A stretch of 64,000 nucleotides of DNA from Gammaproteobacteria bacterium (GTDB taxonomy: Bacteria; Pseudomonadota; Gammaproteobacteria; Pseudomonadales; Azotimanducaceae). The DNA is taken from NCBI GenBank assembly GCA_012269545.1, contig JAAXKB010000040.1:1-64000 (forward strand), given 5' to 3'. The first letter of the stretch is position 1; every line of letters starts with the position of its first letter. The position numbers were made by a program, and so were the translations under genes. Positions 52,471-61,181 of the stretch are shown here, piece after piece. The notes beneath the pieces are model-generated. The model had not been told where the DNA came from and did no database searches. It saw only the letters and a list, made by a program, of their open reading frames with translations.

Positions 52471-53973
52471 ATGAATCAGTCAATCGCCGTGGTCGGAGCT
52501 GGTATTTGCGGCTTGTTCACCGGCCTGTCCCTCGCGCGCAAGGGTTTCGACGTCACCTTGTTTGAACGCGATACTCCACCCCCTGAAGGTAACGCCGAAG
52601 AGGCCTTTTTTTCCTGGCAGCGACGTGGCGCCGCCCAGTTTCGCCACCCGCATGCATTCTTGGGTTTGATGTGCAGCGTCTTGGGAGAGAATTATCCAGA
52701 CCTATTGGATGAGCTGCTAGCCGCGGGTGCGCGCAAAATGACTTTTGCCGACATGGTCCCGAAGCATCTGGCGCGCCAGTATCAACCCGAACCCGGCGAC
52801 GAAAAACTTTGGATGCTGCTGTGCCGCAGAGCAACCATTGAGACGGTTCTGCGGCGCTATGTGGAACGCGAAGCCAATCTGAAAATCCGCAGCCAAACAT
52901 TTGTCACCGACGTATTGGTGACACAGACGCAAACCGACACCGGCGAAAAAACGCTGTCGGTAACAGGTCTGGAACTCACGGATCGACAAAACGGCAACGC
53001 CAAGAGCATCCACAGCGCGGACATTGTCGTCAATGCATCCGGTCGTGCCGACAAATTCTATACTTGGTTAAAAGCCAAGGGCGCCCAGATCACCGAGCAG
53101 CGGGATGATGCGGAAATCGTGTACTACACAAGACACTACGCGCTACGCGATGGTGTCGAGGAGCCGGAACGAGACAGCGACAACCCATCGGCCGGTGATC
53201 TAGGCTATCTTAAGTACGGGGTTTTCCCCGGCGATAACGGCCATTTCGCCATCATTCTTTGTCTACCCAATAACGAAAACGAACTCAGAGAGGCGGTGAA
53301 AGGGGGCGATAAGTTCGACCAAATCTGCATGAACATACCGGGGCTGGTGCCTTGGATCAGCAGCGACAAGGCAATACCCACGACGAACCCTTTTGGTATT
53401 GGCGAAATCCACGCGGTCTGGCGGGACTATATTCCCTGTGATACCGCGCCCAAACTGCTTAACTACTTTGCCGTTGGCGATGCGGCCGCGCGCACCAACC
53501 CTTTGTACGGCCGCGGCTGCAGTACTGGCACCCTGCACGCCCACTTACTCAGTGAAGTGCTTAGCAATGAATCCGATCCTTGGCAGCGTGCGCTGACATT
53601 TCGACGTAAAACCGAGGAAGAAATCAGGCCAATTTTTAACGCCAGTCTGAAAGAAGATAAAAATGGCATCAAAAAAGCCGAGGCCGTGCGCTGCGGACAT
53701 GCCGTCGATAAGGCCAACTCCATCAAACACTGGTTTGGTCTCGCCTTCGGCGATGCCCTGGTCGCCGCGGCCAAGTATCAGTTGCATGTGCATCGCGGCA
53801 TCATGCGCACCGTTAATTTGGTAGAAAAACCTGGCGCATTTTTAAAAGATAAAAAAATTCGCAACACGGTGTTGCGATATATGTTGTTTGGCCGCAAAAG
53901 GAATGCCGCTGCCCGCGTGCAGCATGGAACCAGTCGCGACGAAATGATCCAAATCGTCTGTGATTCGTCCTAA
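52471..53973 (+). CDS. FAD-dependent oxidoreductase (aromatic-monooxygenase/GGR-like)
   Basis: A 500-residue flavoprotein: dinucleotide-binding GAGICGLFTGLSLA at the N-terminus, VVNASGRAD in the middle, and the GD motif VGDAAARTNPLYGRGCSTG. This arrangement is of the p-hydroxybenzoate-hydroxylase fold, close to geranylgeranyl reductase and styrene-monooxygenase-like proteins. The C-terminal 100 residues are basic and helical. ATG at 52471 is preferred to a TTG four codons earlier; neither has a good Shine-Dalgarno. The SDR gene follows 66 bases later. Confidence 0.87.
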   Translation: MNQSIAVVGAGICGLFTGLSLARKGFDVTLFERDTPPPEGNAEEAFFSWQRRGAAQFRHPHAFLGLMCSVLGENYPDLLDELLAAGARKMTFADMVPKHLARQYQPEPGDEKLWMLLCRRATIETVLRRYVEREANLKIRSQTFVTDVLVTQTQTDTGEKTLSVTGLELTDRQNGNAKSIHSADIVVNASGRADKFYTWLKAKGAQITEQRDDAEIVYYTRHYALRDGVEEPERDSDNPSAGDLGYLKYGVFPGDNGHFAIILCLPNNENELREAVKGGDKFDQICMNIPGLVPWISSDKAIPTTNPFGIGEIHAVWRDYIPCDTAPKLLNYFAVGDAAARTNPLYGRGCSTGTLHAHLLSEVLSNESDPWQRALTFRRKTEEEIRPIFNASLKEDKNGIKKAEAVRCGHAVDKANSIKHWFGLAFGDALVAAAKYQLHVHRGIMRTVNLVEKPGAFLKDKKIRNTVLRYMLFGRKRNAAARVQHGTSRDEMIQIVCDSS

Positions 53974-54039
53974 ATCATCTCGAGACGTTTAACTTGGCCG
54001 GCTCAGATCGGTTCCGTGCCCCATGTAAGGAAATCACAT

Positions 54040-54834
54040 ATGCAAAATCTCTTTTCAGTTCAGGACAAAGTCGTTGTCGTTACCGGTGGTTCTCGGGGCA
54101 TCGGCGAAATGATCGCCGCAGGCTATTTGGCAAACGGCGCTAAGGTCTATATCACCTCGCGCAAAGCCGATGTCTGCAACGCAACCGCAGGGCGCCTGAT
54201 GGAAACCTACGGCGGCGAGTGTGTGTCGATCCCTGCTGATATGGCGACATTGGCAGGCATTGAGGGTTTTGTGAGTGAATTGTGCAGCAAGGAGACCCAT
54301 CTGGACGTACTGGTCAATAATGCCGGCGTCGCTTGGGGTGCGCCGCTTGAAGACTTCCCGGAAGTGGGCTGGGACAAGGTCATGGACACCAACGTGAAAG
54401 GCGTATTTTTCCTGACGCAAAAACTGCTGCCGTTACTGGAACAAAACGCAGCGCACAATGATCCCGCTCATGTGATTAACGTCGGCTCCATTGACGGCAT
54501 CAAGACTCCGATTTTCGATAATTTCTCCTACGGCCCGTCAAAAGCCGCGGTGCATCATCTCACCCGCGTATTGGCGGCCCACCTGATCAAACGCCACATC
54601 ATTGTGAACGGCATAGCACCCGGGCCCTTCCCAACCTATATGCTCAGTGCTGGCGTGGGTGGTGGCGGTGATACCGAAAACACGGATTGGGATGCTCTGG
54701 GTAAGGGTAATCCGCGCGGACGAGTAGGTACGCCAGAGGACATTGCTGGACTAGCGATCTTTCTGAGCTCACGGGCCAGCGGCTTCACCGTTGGCGACGT
54801 CATCACCTGTGATGGCGGCTCTGTCGTTTCCTGA
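54040..54834 (+). CDS. Short-chain dehydrogenase/reductase (SDR)
   Basis: A 264-residue classical SDR with TGGSRGIGEMIAAGYL, NNAGVAWGAPLEDF, catalytic Tyr and Lys in FSYGPSKAAVHHL, and NGIAPGPFPTYML. The order resembles RhlG/FabG-like NADP reductases that act on hydroxyacyl or keto compounds. TAAGGAAA lies seven bases before the ATG, so the short frame extension upstream is dropped. It is paired with the FAD oxidoreductase gene and converges with an acyl-CoA-dehydrogenase-like gene. Confidence 0.93.
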   Translation: MQNLFSVQDKVVVVTGGSRGIGEMIAAGYLANGAKVYITSRKADVCNATAGRLMETYGGECVSIPADMATLAGIEGFVSELCSKETHLDVLVNNAGVAWGAPLEDFPEVGWDKVMDTNVKGVFFLTQKLLPLLEQNAAHNDPAHVINVGSIDGIKTPIFDNFSYGPSKAAVHHLTRVLAAHLIKRHIIVNGIAPGPFPTYMLSAGVGGGGDTENTDWDALGKGNPRGRVGTPEDIAGLAIFLSSRASGFTVGDVITCDGGSVVS

Positions 54835-54867
54835 TAGATCTGCGAAGGCTAATTCTACAAGCTGGTT

Positions 54868-55683
54868 CTAGGCGGGGCTGCGCTTTTGCAACCCCGGGGA
54901 ATACATGCTGATCAGGCGTTGGTCTTTTGCCCAAGCAGAGGCGGCTGTTGCGGGCACCCGGGCGCGCAGAGCCTGAACCGCATGGTCCACATCCTGTAAC
55001 TCCGAGATGCCTTCAACGCTGGTTGGGACATTCACTGCCAAATCTGCCAAACGCTGAATTAAGCGTTCACAGGCCTGCGTTTGATCAACAAATTTTCCTG
55101 CCCAAGCGCAGAATGAGATGTAAATGTACAGCGTTTCCCTGAGTCCAAAATTTACCACTTGGCTGGCATCCAGAGGTGTTGGCACGACGACATGATCAAG
55201 GTGAGCAACGCCCTGACTCATTTCGGCCAAAAAATCACCATATTTGTCCGTTAAGTTGAGGCCCGAGGTGGCGCGTTCAATACTGTAGTAGTTTGCCGCG
55301 TCACCACGATCCGCCTTGATTACCAGATAGGATAAGGATGCGCTGCAGGCCACCCAGGTTTTATAGCCGCTGACCTGCACGCAATCATTGCGGTAACGGG
55401 CTTTTACTCCGGGTAGAGGTGGATCATTCTTCCGGTCCTCGGATACGGCGAATGCCGCGATACCATCCGTTGGGAGTTCAGTAAAAGTATGCCGCAAGGC
55501 GCACTGATATCCGGCCACAAATACCCACGCCATCCGGTCCGCCAATAAACCGCCTTTCACAGCTTGAGCCGGCAGAGAGTCCAGACCGGTTACCTGCTGC
55601 AACCACAGTTTCGCATAAGCATGCTCGTCCGGAATATCTGTCGGGGTATGCGCCGCCAAACTTTTTCGGTAATCGAACGTCAT
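54868..55683 (-). CDS. Short acyl-CoA-dehydrogenase-like protein coupled to TauD
   Basis: A 271-residue protein that looks like a shortened acyl-CoA dehydrogenase. The middle part has the beta-domain shape (NDCVQVSGYKTWVACSASLSYLVIK) and the end is helical (FCAWAGKFVDQTQACERLIQ), but the GYSEPGAGSD-like FAD motif and the C-terminal GGxxEIQ are absent. Hence FAD binding and catalysis are doubtful; it may be a specialised oxidase or a structural partner. The start overlaps the TauD stop by ATGA, so the two are translated together. This start is chosen over an upstream one within TauD. Confidence 0.7.
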   Translation of the reverse strand: MTFDYRKSLAAHTPTDIPDEHAYAKLWLQQVTGLDSLPAQAVKGGLLADRMAWVFVAGYQCALRHTFTELPTDGIAAFAVSEDRKNDPPLPGVKARYRNDCVQVSGYKTWVACSASLSYLVIKADRGDAANYYSIERATSGLNLTDKYGDFLAEMSQGVAHLDHVVVPTPLDASQVVNFGLRETLYIYISFCAWAGKFVDQTQACERLIQRLADLAVNVPTSVEGISELQDVDHAVQALRARVPATAASAWAKDQRLISMYSPGLQKRSPA

Positions 55684-56465
55684 ACCGGAGCACTCCCGCG
55701 CACCTGCAGGCGATGAATCAAACGCGGATCGTCGCCGTGATCGTGCACCGCGTAGTGAAGCAGGCATCTGTTGTCCCACATCACCAAGTCGCCCGCCTGC
55801 CATTGGTGTCGTGCTTGGAATTCTGGGCGAACACAGTGTTCATACAGGTAGTCCAGCAATACCTTACTTTCCTGCCGTGACCAGTCACGAAACCGCCGAG
55901 TGAACGCCTTGCACACGTACAACGCACGCTGACCGGTTTCATCATGGGTGCGTACGACAGGGTGCTCTGCTTCGGAGGCTTGATCTGGGTCTTGACCATA
56001 CAAGCGTGCCAGATCCTTGGCAGAGTGCTGGGCCACCAAGGAATCCACCAAGGACTTCATGCCGGTACTCAGCTCTTCGTAGGCGTGAATCTGATTCGCA
56101 AAGGCAGTTTCTCCGCCGATGGCTGGAGCCTCTAGGGCATACAGCATGGTGAGCTTTGGCGGCCTGGGGTCATAGGTCATATCCGAGTGCCAATGCTGGT
56201 TTACATCGCGCTTTTTGCCGCGATTTCGCAGCTCGATGATGTTTGGGTAGCCAGGCAAACTGCCGTAAGGAAAGGGCACCAGTTCTCCCCAATGTTGAGC
56301 GAAAGCGATTTGTTCATCGGGCGTGAGCTCTTGCTTAGGGAAGACCAACACGTGATGCTCGCCAAACAGTTGATTCAGCGTCGCAGCCTCGTCCTCACCC
56401 ACCTTACGCACGTCCAAATCTTCTACAATTGCCCCGAGGGGCGCGGCCATTTTCGTTACGCGCAT
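55680..56465 (-). CDS. TauD/TfdA family dioxygenase
   Basis: A 261-residue Fe(II)/2-oxoglutarate dioxygenase. Iron ligands: His-x-Asp in QHWHSDMTYD and the distal His in NRCLLHYAVHD; the 2-oxoglutarate Arg is in PRLIHRLQVRG. It is only moderately similar to the TauD protein at 50.4-51.3 kb. AAGGATAGGC precedes the ATG. Its stop overlaps the acyl-CoA-dehydrogenase-like start. A divergent MaoC gene starts 118 bases away. The substrate is probably a carboxylic acid or a sulfonate. Confidence 0.93.
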   Translation of the reverse strand: MRVTKMAAPLGAIVEDLDVRKVGEDEAATLNQLFGEHHVLVFPKQELTPDEQIAFAQHWGELVPFPYGSLPGYPNIIELRNRGKKRDVNQHWHSDMTYDPRPPKLTMLYALEAPAIGGETAFANQIHAYEELSTGMKSLVDSLVAQHSAKDLARLYGQDPDQASEAEHPVVRTHDETGQRALYVCKAFTRRFRDWSRQESKVLLDYLYEHCVRPEFQARHQWQAGDLVMWDNRCLLHYAVHDHGDDPRLIHRLQVRGSAPV

Positions 56466-56583
56466 TGCCTATCCTTACTGCAAACCAGCTACAACTTAAC
56501 CACAACCGCTAGCATTTTACCCCTGCAAAACCTACCACGTGACAGGTTACACTCGATCCAACGTTACTGATGCAGAGCAGGAT

Positions 56584-57444
56584 ATGCCTTTCAGCACCAG
56601 CACCATTGGTGCGCAAACAACATCCGAGCAGCACACCACCGATGCCCGCTGGCTGATGGCCTATGCGGGTAGCCTGGGGGACATGAATCCCTCTTACATG
56701 GATACAACACAAGAAATTTATGCCCACCCGGTCTTCCCGGTTTGTCTGGAGTGGCCGTCCATACTCGCTACCCGACAGTTGGCCGGTGCCGGCGGCCTGA
56801 CAGATCAAGAGGCAAGCAAAGGCGTACACGCCACCCACGATCTGCACATCTACCGAAGCATCCGCCCCAATGAAACGCTGCACACACATGCTCGGATCAT
56901 TGACGTTCAGGAAATCCGACCGGGTGCCGCCTGCGTTATGCAAATCGACACAGTCGACCTCGCAGATCAGCTGGTGTGCCGAACCTATCAGACCACCATT
57001 TACCGGGGTGTGGGTGTGAGCCACGACCACGCCAAACCGGGAGAAGCTGCTCCACCCCTACCGTCGCAGGTTTCGGACTTCGAGGTTGACAGGGTGATCT
57101 TCGCACCAGTTGCTGCGCAGCTGGCACATACCTATACCGAATGCGCGCACATTTGGAATCCAATTCATACCGACCGCGCAGTCGCACTCGCCGCCGGTCT
57201 GCCAGACATCATCTTGCATGGCACGGCGACGCTGGCGTTGGCAGTCAGTGGCATCATCAATCAGTGCTTGAATGGGGACGCTGACAGGGTGAGGCGTTTG
57301 GGCGGCCGTTTCGCCGCGATGGTATTCATGCCCAGTGATATTGAACTGCAGATCGGCAAGGCCGATCGCGGCATCATCGCTTTCCGGGTGCTCAACGCAC
57401 AGGGCCAAGAAGCCATCAGCCAAGGCTTCCTGAGCTACCAGTAG
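56584..57444 (+). CDS. MaoC-like double hot-dog protein
   Basis: A 286-residue protein with two hot-dog domains (about 1-145 and 165-286), as in MaoC/hydratase-2 family enzymes that hydrate 2-enoyl-CoA. In the N-terminal half the pattern is GDMNPSY (Asp33 and Asn35, with Tyr in place of the catalytic His); in the C-terminal half it is HIWNPIH (His195, with Ile in place of the catalytic Asp), so each half keeps one of the two residues. The usual active site would need both in one half. ATG at 56584 is chosen; a GTG at 56539 extends the frame by 15 codons. Divergent from the TauD gene. Confidence 0.85.
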   Translation: MPFSTSTIGAQTTSEQHTTDARWLMAYAGSLGDMNPSYMDTTQEIYAHPVFPVCLEWPSILATRQLAGAGGLTDQEASKGVHATHDLHIYRSIRPNETLHTHARIIDVQEIRPGAACVMQIDTVDLADQLVCRTYQTTIYRGVGVSHDHAKPGEAAPPLPSQVSDFEVDRVIFAPVAAQLAHTYTECAHIWNPIHTDRAVALAAGLPDIILHGTATLALAVSGIINQCLNGDADRVRRLGGRFAAMVFMPSDIELQIGKADRGIIAFRVLNAQGQEAISQGFLSYQ

Positions 57445-57463
57445 CCTTGCTGAGTGAAAGCGT

Positions 57464-57480
57464 CTAGCGCCCGGCGCTAG
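57464..57480. terminator. Inverted repeat at convergent gene ends
   Basis: CTAGCGCC, one base, GGCGCTAG is a perfect 8-bp palindrome spanning the end of the MHS transporter gene, 19 bases after the MaoC stop. It lacks a T-run on both strands. It could act as a weak bidirectional terminator. Confidence 0.3.
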
Positions 57481-58823
57481 GCGACCTTGTCTAAGTCGCG
57501 GTTGTCTGTTTCCTTCAAAGCATGTATCGCAAACCATGTCAGCACATTAGCAAGAGCAATGTAGGCGGCTACCCACATGGAGCTACCAAAGATCAGCAAC
57601 AAGGTCGTCGCGATAATGGGTGCAAATCCGCCACCTAAGATCGCGCCCAACTGATAACCCAGTGAGGCACCGGAATAGCGGACCTCAGTACTGAACAATT
57701 CAGCCAGCAATGCAGCTTGGGGGCCATACATCATAGAAATAAAAATATGACTGATGGAGAGACCCGCAGTAATCAAATACCAATTACCCGTATCGATCAT
57801 GGCAAACATCACAAAGGCCCAAATCCCGGTGAGAATCGCGCCTAGCTTGTATATGCCCCGGCGTCCGTAACGGTCCGACCACGCACCGAAAAAGAAATTT
57901 GCCGGAATCGCGAACATGGTGCTGATGAGCACGGCTGTCAGCATATCCGATCGCGGAATGTTCAAACCCTCAGGATCGGTGCCGTAAGAAATGATAAAGG
58001 CGACACAGATATAGAAGGTCACTTGCACACCCAAGAACGAGCCCGCCGCCAGGGCGATTTCCTTCGGATAAGTGGTCAATGCTTTGAGCACCGGCGAGCG
58101 TGGCTTCGCCTCCGTCGGCTGAGAAGCTTCTGCCAATTCCTTGAAAGCTTCGGTGTCTTCCAATTTCAGCTGCACGTAAAGACTCAGACCGATCAGCAGC
58201 ACGCTGGATATAAAGGGCACTCGCCAGCCCCATTCCATAAACGCTTCATCCGACAGGCTGCCACTCACCGCGAGAAAGGCTAGATTGGCTAGCACGAGGC
58301 CCGCGGGCGCGCCGCATTGCGCGAACGCGCCATAGAATCCGCGTTGGTTCGAGGGCGCATTTTCCGTGACCAACAACATCGCGCCACCCCACTGACCACC
58401 AACGGCCAAACCCTGAACAAAACGCAGCAAAATCAGCAGCACCGGTGCTAGCGGACCAATCTGAGCGTAGGTGGGCAACAACCCAATCAGCGTAGTCGCC
58501 ACGCCCATCATCATCAGGGCGGTCACCAAGGCCGCCTTACGTCCTACGCGATCACCAAAGTGACCAAATACGACACCTCCAACCGGGCGCGCTAAAAACC
58601 CAACGGCGAAGGTGCTGAACGAGGCAAGCAGGCTGACGTAGCGTGGCATATCATCGGAAAAAAACAGCACCGGGAACACCAAGGCCGCTGCGGTGCCATA
58701 AATAAAGAAGTCATACCATTCGATACTGGTGCCACCCAAGGCCGTCATGGCGACGGTACGCATGGAGCGAGCATTAGGCTCGGACTCAGCTGCCCCGGCC
58801 TGCTTGTCGTGTTGATCTGTCAT
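57477..58823 (-). CDS. MFS transporter, metabolite:H+ symporter (MHS) family
   Basis: A 448-residue 12-segment carrier. The markers of the MHS family are GTSIEWYDFFIYGTAAALVF at the start, ARPVGGVVFGHFGDRVGRK, and RFVQGLAVGGQWGGAMLLV. Members import dicarboxylates, proline-betaine, shikimate or aromatic acids. AGGGATTTTAGCGAC precedes the ATG. The end is convergent with MaoC; upstream is a 184-bp region shared with modA on the other strand. Confidence 0.94.
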   Translation of the reverse strand: MTDQHDKQAGAAESEPNARSMRTVAMTALGGTSIEWYDFFIYGTAAALVFPVLFFSDDMPRYVSLLASFSTFAVGFLARPVGGVVFGHFGDRVGRKAALVTALMMMGVATTLIGLLPTYAQIGPLAPVLLILLRFVQGLAVGGQWGGAMLLVTENAPSNQRGFYGAFAQCGAPAGLVLANLAFLAVSGSLSDEAFMEWGWRVPFISSVLLIGLSLYVQLKLEDTEAFKELAEASQPTEAKPRSPVLKALTTYPKEIALAAGSFLGVQVTFYICVAFIISYGTDPEGLNIPRSDMLTAVLISTMFAIPANFFFGAWSDRYGRRGIYKLGAILTGIWAFVMFAMIDTGNWYLITAGLSISHIFISMMYGPQAALLAELFSTEVRYSGASLGYQLGAILGGGFAPIIATTLLLIFGSSMWVAAYIALANVLTWFAIHALKETDNRDLDKVA

Positions 58824-59007
58824 GTCGCTAAAATCCCTGAATTGATGGTGATGCAGTATTACTCACCGCGAAAAAAGGAGCGCTCATTCCGTCGTTCGCT
58901 AGGACAGAAACAGCGCCGCGCTTAGGAGCAATTGGATTCCCCTCCGAACCACTCATGAGTCATCATAGCGTATTGCAGCGAGATAACGAGACCAGCATCT
59001 GGAACCC

Positions 59008-59766
59008 ATGAAAATCAAACTTTTCTTGTTAGCGGCGATCTTAGCCGCCCTACCTCATGCGGCTGCCAGCGCGCCCCTACGCATTGCTGTAGCCAGTAAC
59101 TTCGCAACGCAACTCAAGAGCGCCGTAACTGCCTATCAAACCCAGAGCAATGATCGCGGCGAGATCTCCATCAGCGCAGGTTCCACAGGGAAATTGTTTG
59201 CCCAGATCAAACAGGGCGCACCCTTCGACTTGTTTTTCGCTGCGGACCGACTAAGACCCGCGCGACTCTTTAACGAGGGCTTTACGGTAGGGCCCAGTCA
59301 AACTTATGCGACCGGGAGATTGGTTTTATGGCATCCCAAACGAAGATCATCGAGCGCGCTGATGTCCCAGCTGGACGCTACGCGTCGACTGGCCATGGCT
59401 AATCCGGAGCTCGCGCCTTACGGACGGGCAGCCCAGCAGACACTGACCCATTTGAACTGGGAGGCAAAGCCGAACACGATGATCGCTACAGCCGAGAATG
59501 TTGGTCAAACCTACGCCATGGTGATGACTGGCAACGCCGATGCGGGCTTCGTCGCATTATCTCAGGTGTTAGAGAAACAGGTGCCCAACGCTACCTTTAC
59601 GACGATACCCGAAAACGCCCATGACCCCATCAGACAAGATGTGGTGCTGCTTAACGCCGGCTCACAACCCACCCGCGCTGCAGCCTTTCTCGCCTTCTTT
59701 ATGCGACATCAAGCGAAGGCGCAGACACTCGGGAGCGTTCCTGAGATACGGACTATCGACCGTTAA
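59008..59766 (+). CDS. modA: Molybdate-binding-protein-like (ModA) periplasmic protein
   Basis: A 252-residue exported substrate-binding protein. Signal peptide 1-22 (cut near ASA), then the ModA-type fold: LRIAVASNFATQLKS, SISAGSTGKLFAQIKQGAPFDLFFAAD and ATGRLVLW, where Ser and the NF-type residues contact the oxyanion. Molybdate or tungstate is the likely ligand. No modB, modC or regulator lies in the window, so the permease must be elsewhere or shared. The end overlaps the convergent crotonase stop by 14 bases. The Shine-Dalgarno is weak. Confidence 0.9.
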   Translation: MKIKLFLLAAILAALPHAAASAPLRIAVASNFATQLKSAVTAYQTQSNDRGEISISAGSTGKLFAQIKQGAPFDLFFAADRLRPARLFNEGFTVGPSQTYATGRLVLWHPKRRSSSALMSQLDATRRLAMANPELAPYGRAAQQTLTHLNWEAKPNTMIATAENVGQTYAMVMTGNADAGFVALSQVLEKQVPNATFTTIPENAHDPIRQDVVLLNAGSQPTRAAAFLAFFMRHQAKAQTLGSVPEIRTIDR

Positions 59767-60595
59767 AGACCGGCACCCGTTTCTCAACAAAAGCCTTGGT
59801 CGCATTACGGTGGTCTTCTGTCCGGCCACACTGCCTATGATGTGTCGCCTCCAAATCGAGACAGTCATTCAAGTCACCTGACGATAACGCTCGGGCAAAA
59901 TTCTCTTTCATGTAGCGAAATGCCACGGTAGGGCCCGTGGCGAGCTGCGCCGCAATCTCTTCGGCCTTGGCAACCAAATCGTCGGGCTCACACACCCAGT
60001 TTGTCAGCCCGAGATCCAACGCCTCTTGTGCACTCACCCGCTCTGACAAGAAGTAGAGTTGTCGAGCCTTAGCCGTACCCACCAGTTGCGACATAAAGAA
60101 CGTACCGCCGTAGTCACCGGAAAAGCCGACCTTAGCAAATGCCGTCGTCATGACGGCCGTACTCGCCATAATGCGCATATCGCAGGCGAGGGCCAGCGAC
60201 AGGCCAGCGCCCGCGGCCGCCCCGGGCAGCACCGCAATGGTCGGCTTCGGCATGCTGTACAGCCTGCCCGCGGTAGCCCGCTGGTCTATACGTTGACGAT
60301 GCACAGCTTCATCAATGGTATCCTTCGCTGCCCCACCCGTCGTTTCTGCATCATCGCTGCGCGCGGCCATACCCTTGACGTCCCCGCCAGCGCAAAACCC
60401 CTTGCCTGCCCCGGTAAGCACCACACAACGCACATCGGCGTTGAGTTCCGCATCTTCCAATTGCGCCGACAGCGCAGCACTCATCTTACCGGTTAACGCA
60501 TTACGCGCTTCAGGTCGATTCATCGTCAGCGTCAACACACCCGCCTGCAGGGTCGCCAACAGTTCATCGGTCCCTGTGTCAATTTGTCCTGTCAT
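59753..60595 (-). CDS. Enoyl-CoA hydratase family protein (PaaG-like)
   Basis: A 280-residue crotonase with GFCAGGDVKGMAAR and GAAAGAGLSLALACDM as oxyanion parts. KVGFSGDYGGTFFMSQLVG takes the place of the glutamate-rich loop, which is like PaaG/isomerase-type members with Asp instead of the classic Glu. An insert around residues 75-95 (SDDAETTGGAAKD) is present. A strong AAGGAGGAGAGG precedes the ATG at 60595; the longer frame is disregarded. Divergent from the DUF2306 gene (140 bp). Confidence 0.92.
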   Translation of the reverse strand: MTGQIDTGTDELLATLQAGVLTLTMNRPEARNALTGKMSAALSAQLEDAELNADVRCVVLTGAGKGFCAGGDVKGMAARSDDAETTGGAAKDTIDEAVHRQRIDQRATAGRLYSMPKPTIAVLPGAAAGAGLSLALACDMRIMASTAVMTTAFAKVGFSGDYGGTFFMSQLVGTAKARQLYFLSERVSAQEALDLGLTNWVCEPDDLVAKAEEIAAQLATGPTVAFRYMKENFARALSSGDLNDCLDLEATHHRQCGRTEDHRNATKAFVEKRVPVFNGR

Positions 60596-60735
60596 GAGCC
60601 TCTCCTCCTTATTTCGATCAGCCCCGAGCTTACCAAGGTCCACGCAAATGCACAGGAGTTGCACATGTGCCCGAAACACCTTGCCTCACTCAGTGGTGCC
60701 ATTAATCTAAGCGCAAAACAACGAGAACATGCACC

Positions 60736-61119
60736 ATGCTGACACCGATTATGAGCCTCCACTTGGCAACCGTAGCGCCGGCTGCTGTGCTCGGCGCGTA
60801 TCTCATGCTGCGGTCAAAGGGCACACCTTGGCATCGCTTGCTGGGCAAGATTTATATGTCACTCATGATGATTACGGCGCTGCTTTCTTTGCTTATTCCT
60901 GCCGCGGTCGGCCCTCAGGTTTTGGGCCACTTCGGAATGATTCACTTGCTGTCGTTGCTCGTGCTGTACTGTGTGCCCCGCGCTTACATCGCTGCGAAAA
61001 AGCACAATGTGACTGCTCACAAGGGCAACATGATCGGCGTTTACGTTGGCGGTATATTGGTGGCCGGCCTCTTCACTTTGACCCCTGGGCGCTATCTGCA
61101 TCAGCTTATCTTTGGCTGA
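60736..61119 (+). CDS. DUF2306 family membrane protein
   Basis: A 127-residue protein with four hydrophobic segments. The loop TPWHRLLGKIYMSLMM is the mark of the DUF2306 family; no role is known, though it resembles small quinone- or haem-linked membrane proteins in shape. The frame that runs through this gene into the next crotonase is a different frame. The start has no clear Shine-Dalgarno. The crotonase follows 62 bases later on the same strand. Confidence 0.75.
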   Translation: MLTPIMSLHLATVAPAAVLGAYLMLRSKGTPWHRLLGKIYMSLMMITALLSLLIPAAVGPQVLGHFGMIHLLSLLVLYCVPRAYIAAKKHNVTAHKGNMIGVYVGGILVAGLFTLTPGRYLHQLIFG

Positions 61120-61181
61120 CCGAACGCCGGAACTGTGCTTATACTCAACGGTTTCACGCATTCGGCAGGAGGACCCAAGAC

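Noticed and set aside
58951-58960. Perfect palindrome ACTCATGAGT upstream of modA
   Set aside because: Ten bases is short enough to arise by chance in 64 kb and it has no matching repeat; not enough to call an operator.
60729-61181. Apparent fusion of a membrane protein region with the dienoyl-CoA isomerase
   Set aside because: The frame that is open upstream of the isomerase crosses the DUF2306 gene in a different frame; a strong AGGAGG marks the isomerase start at 61182.
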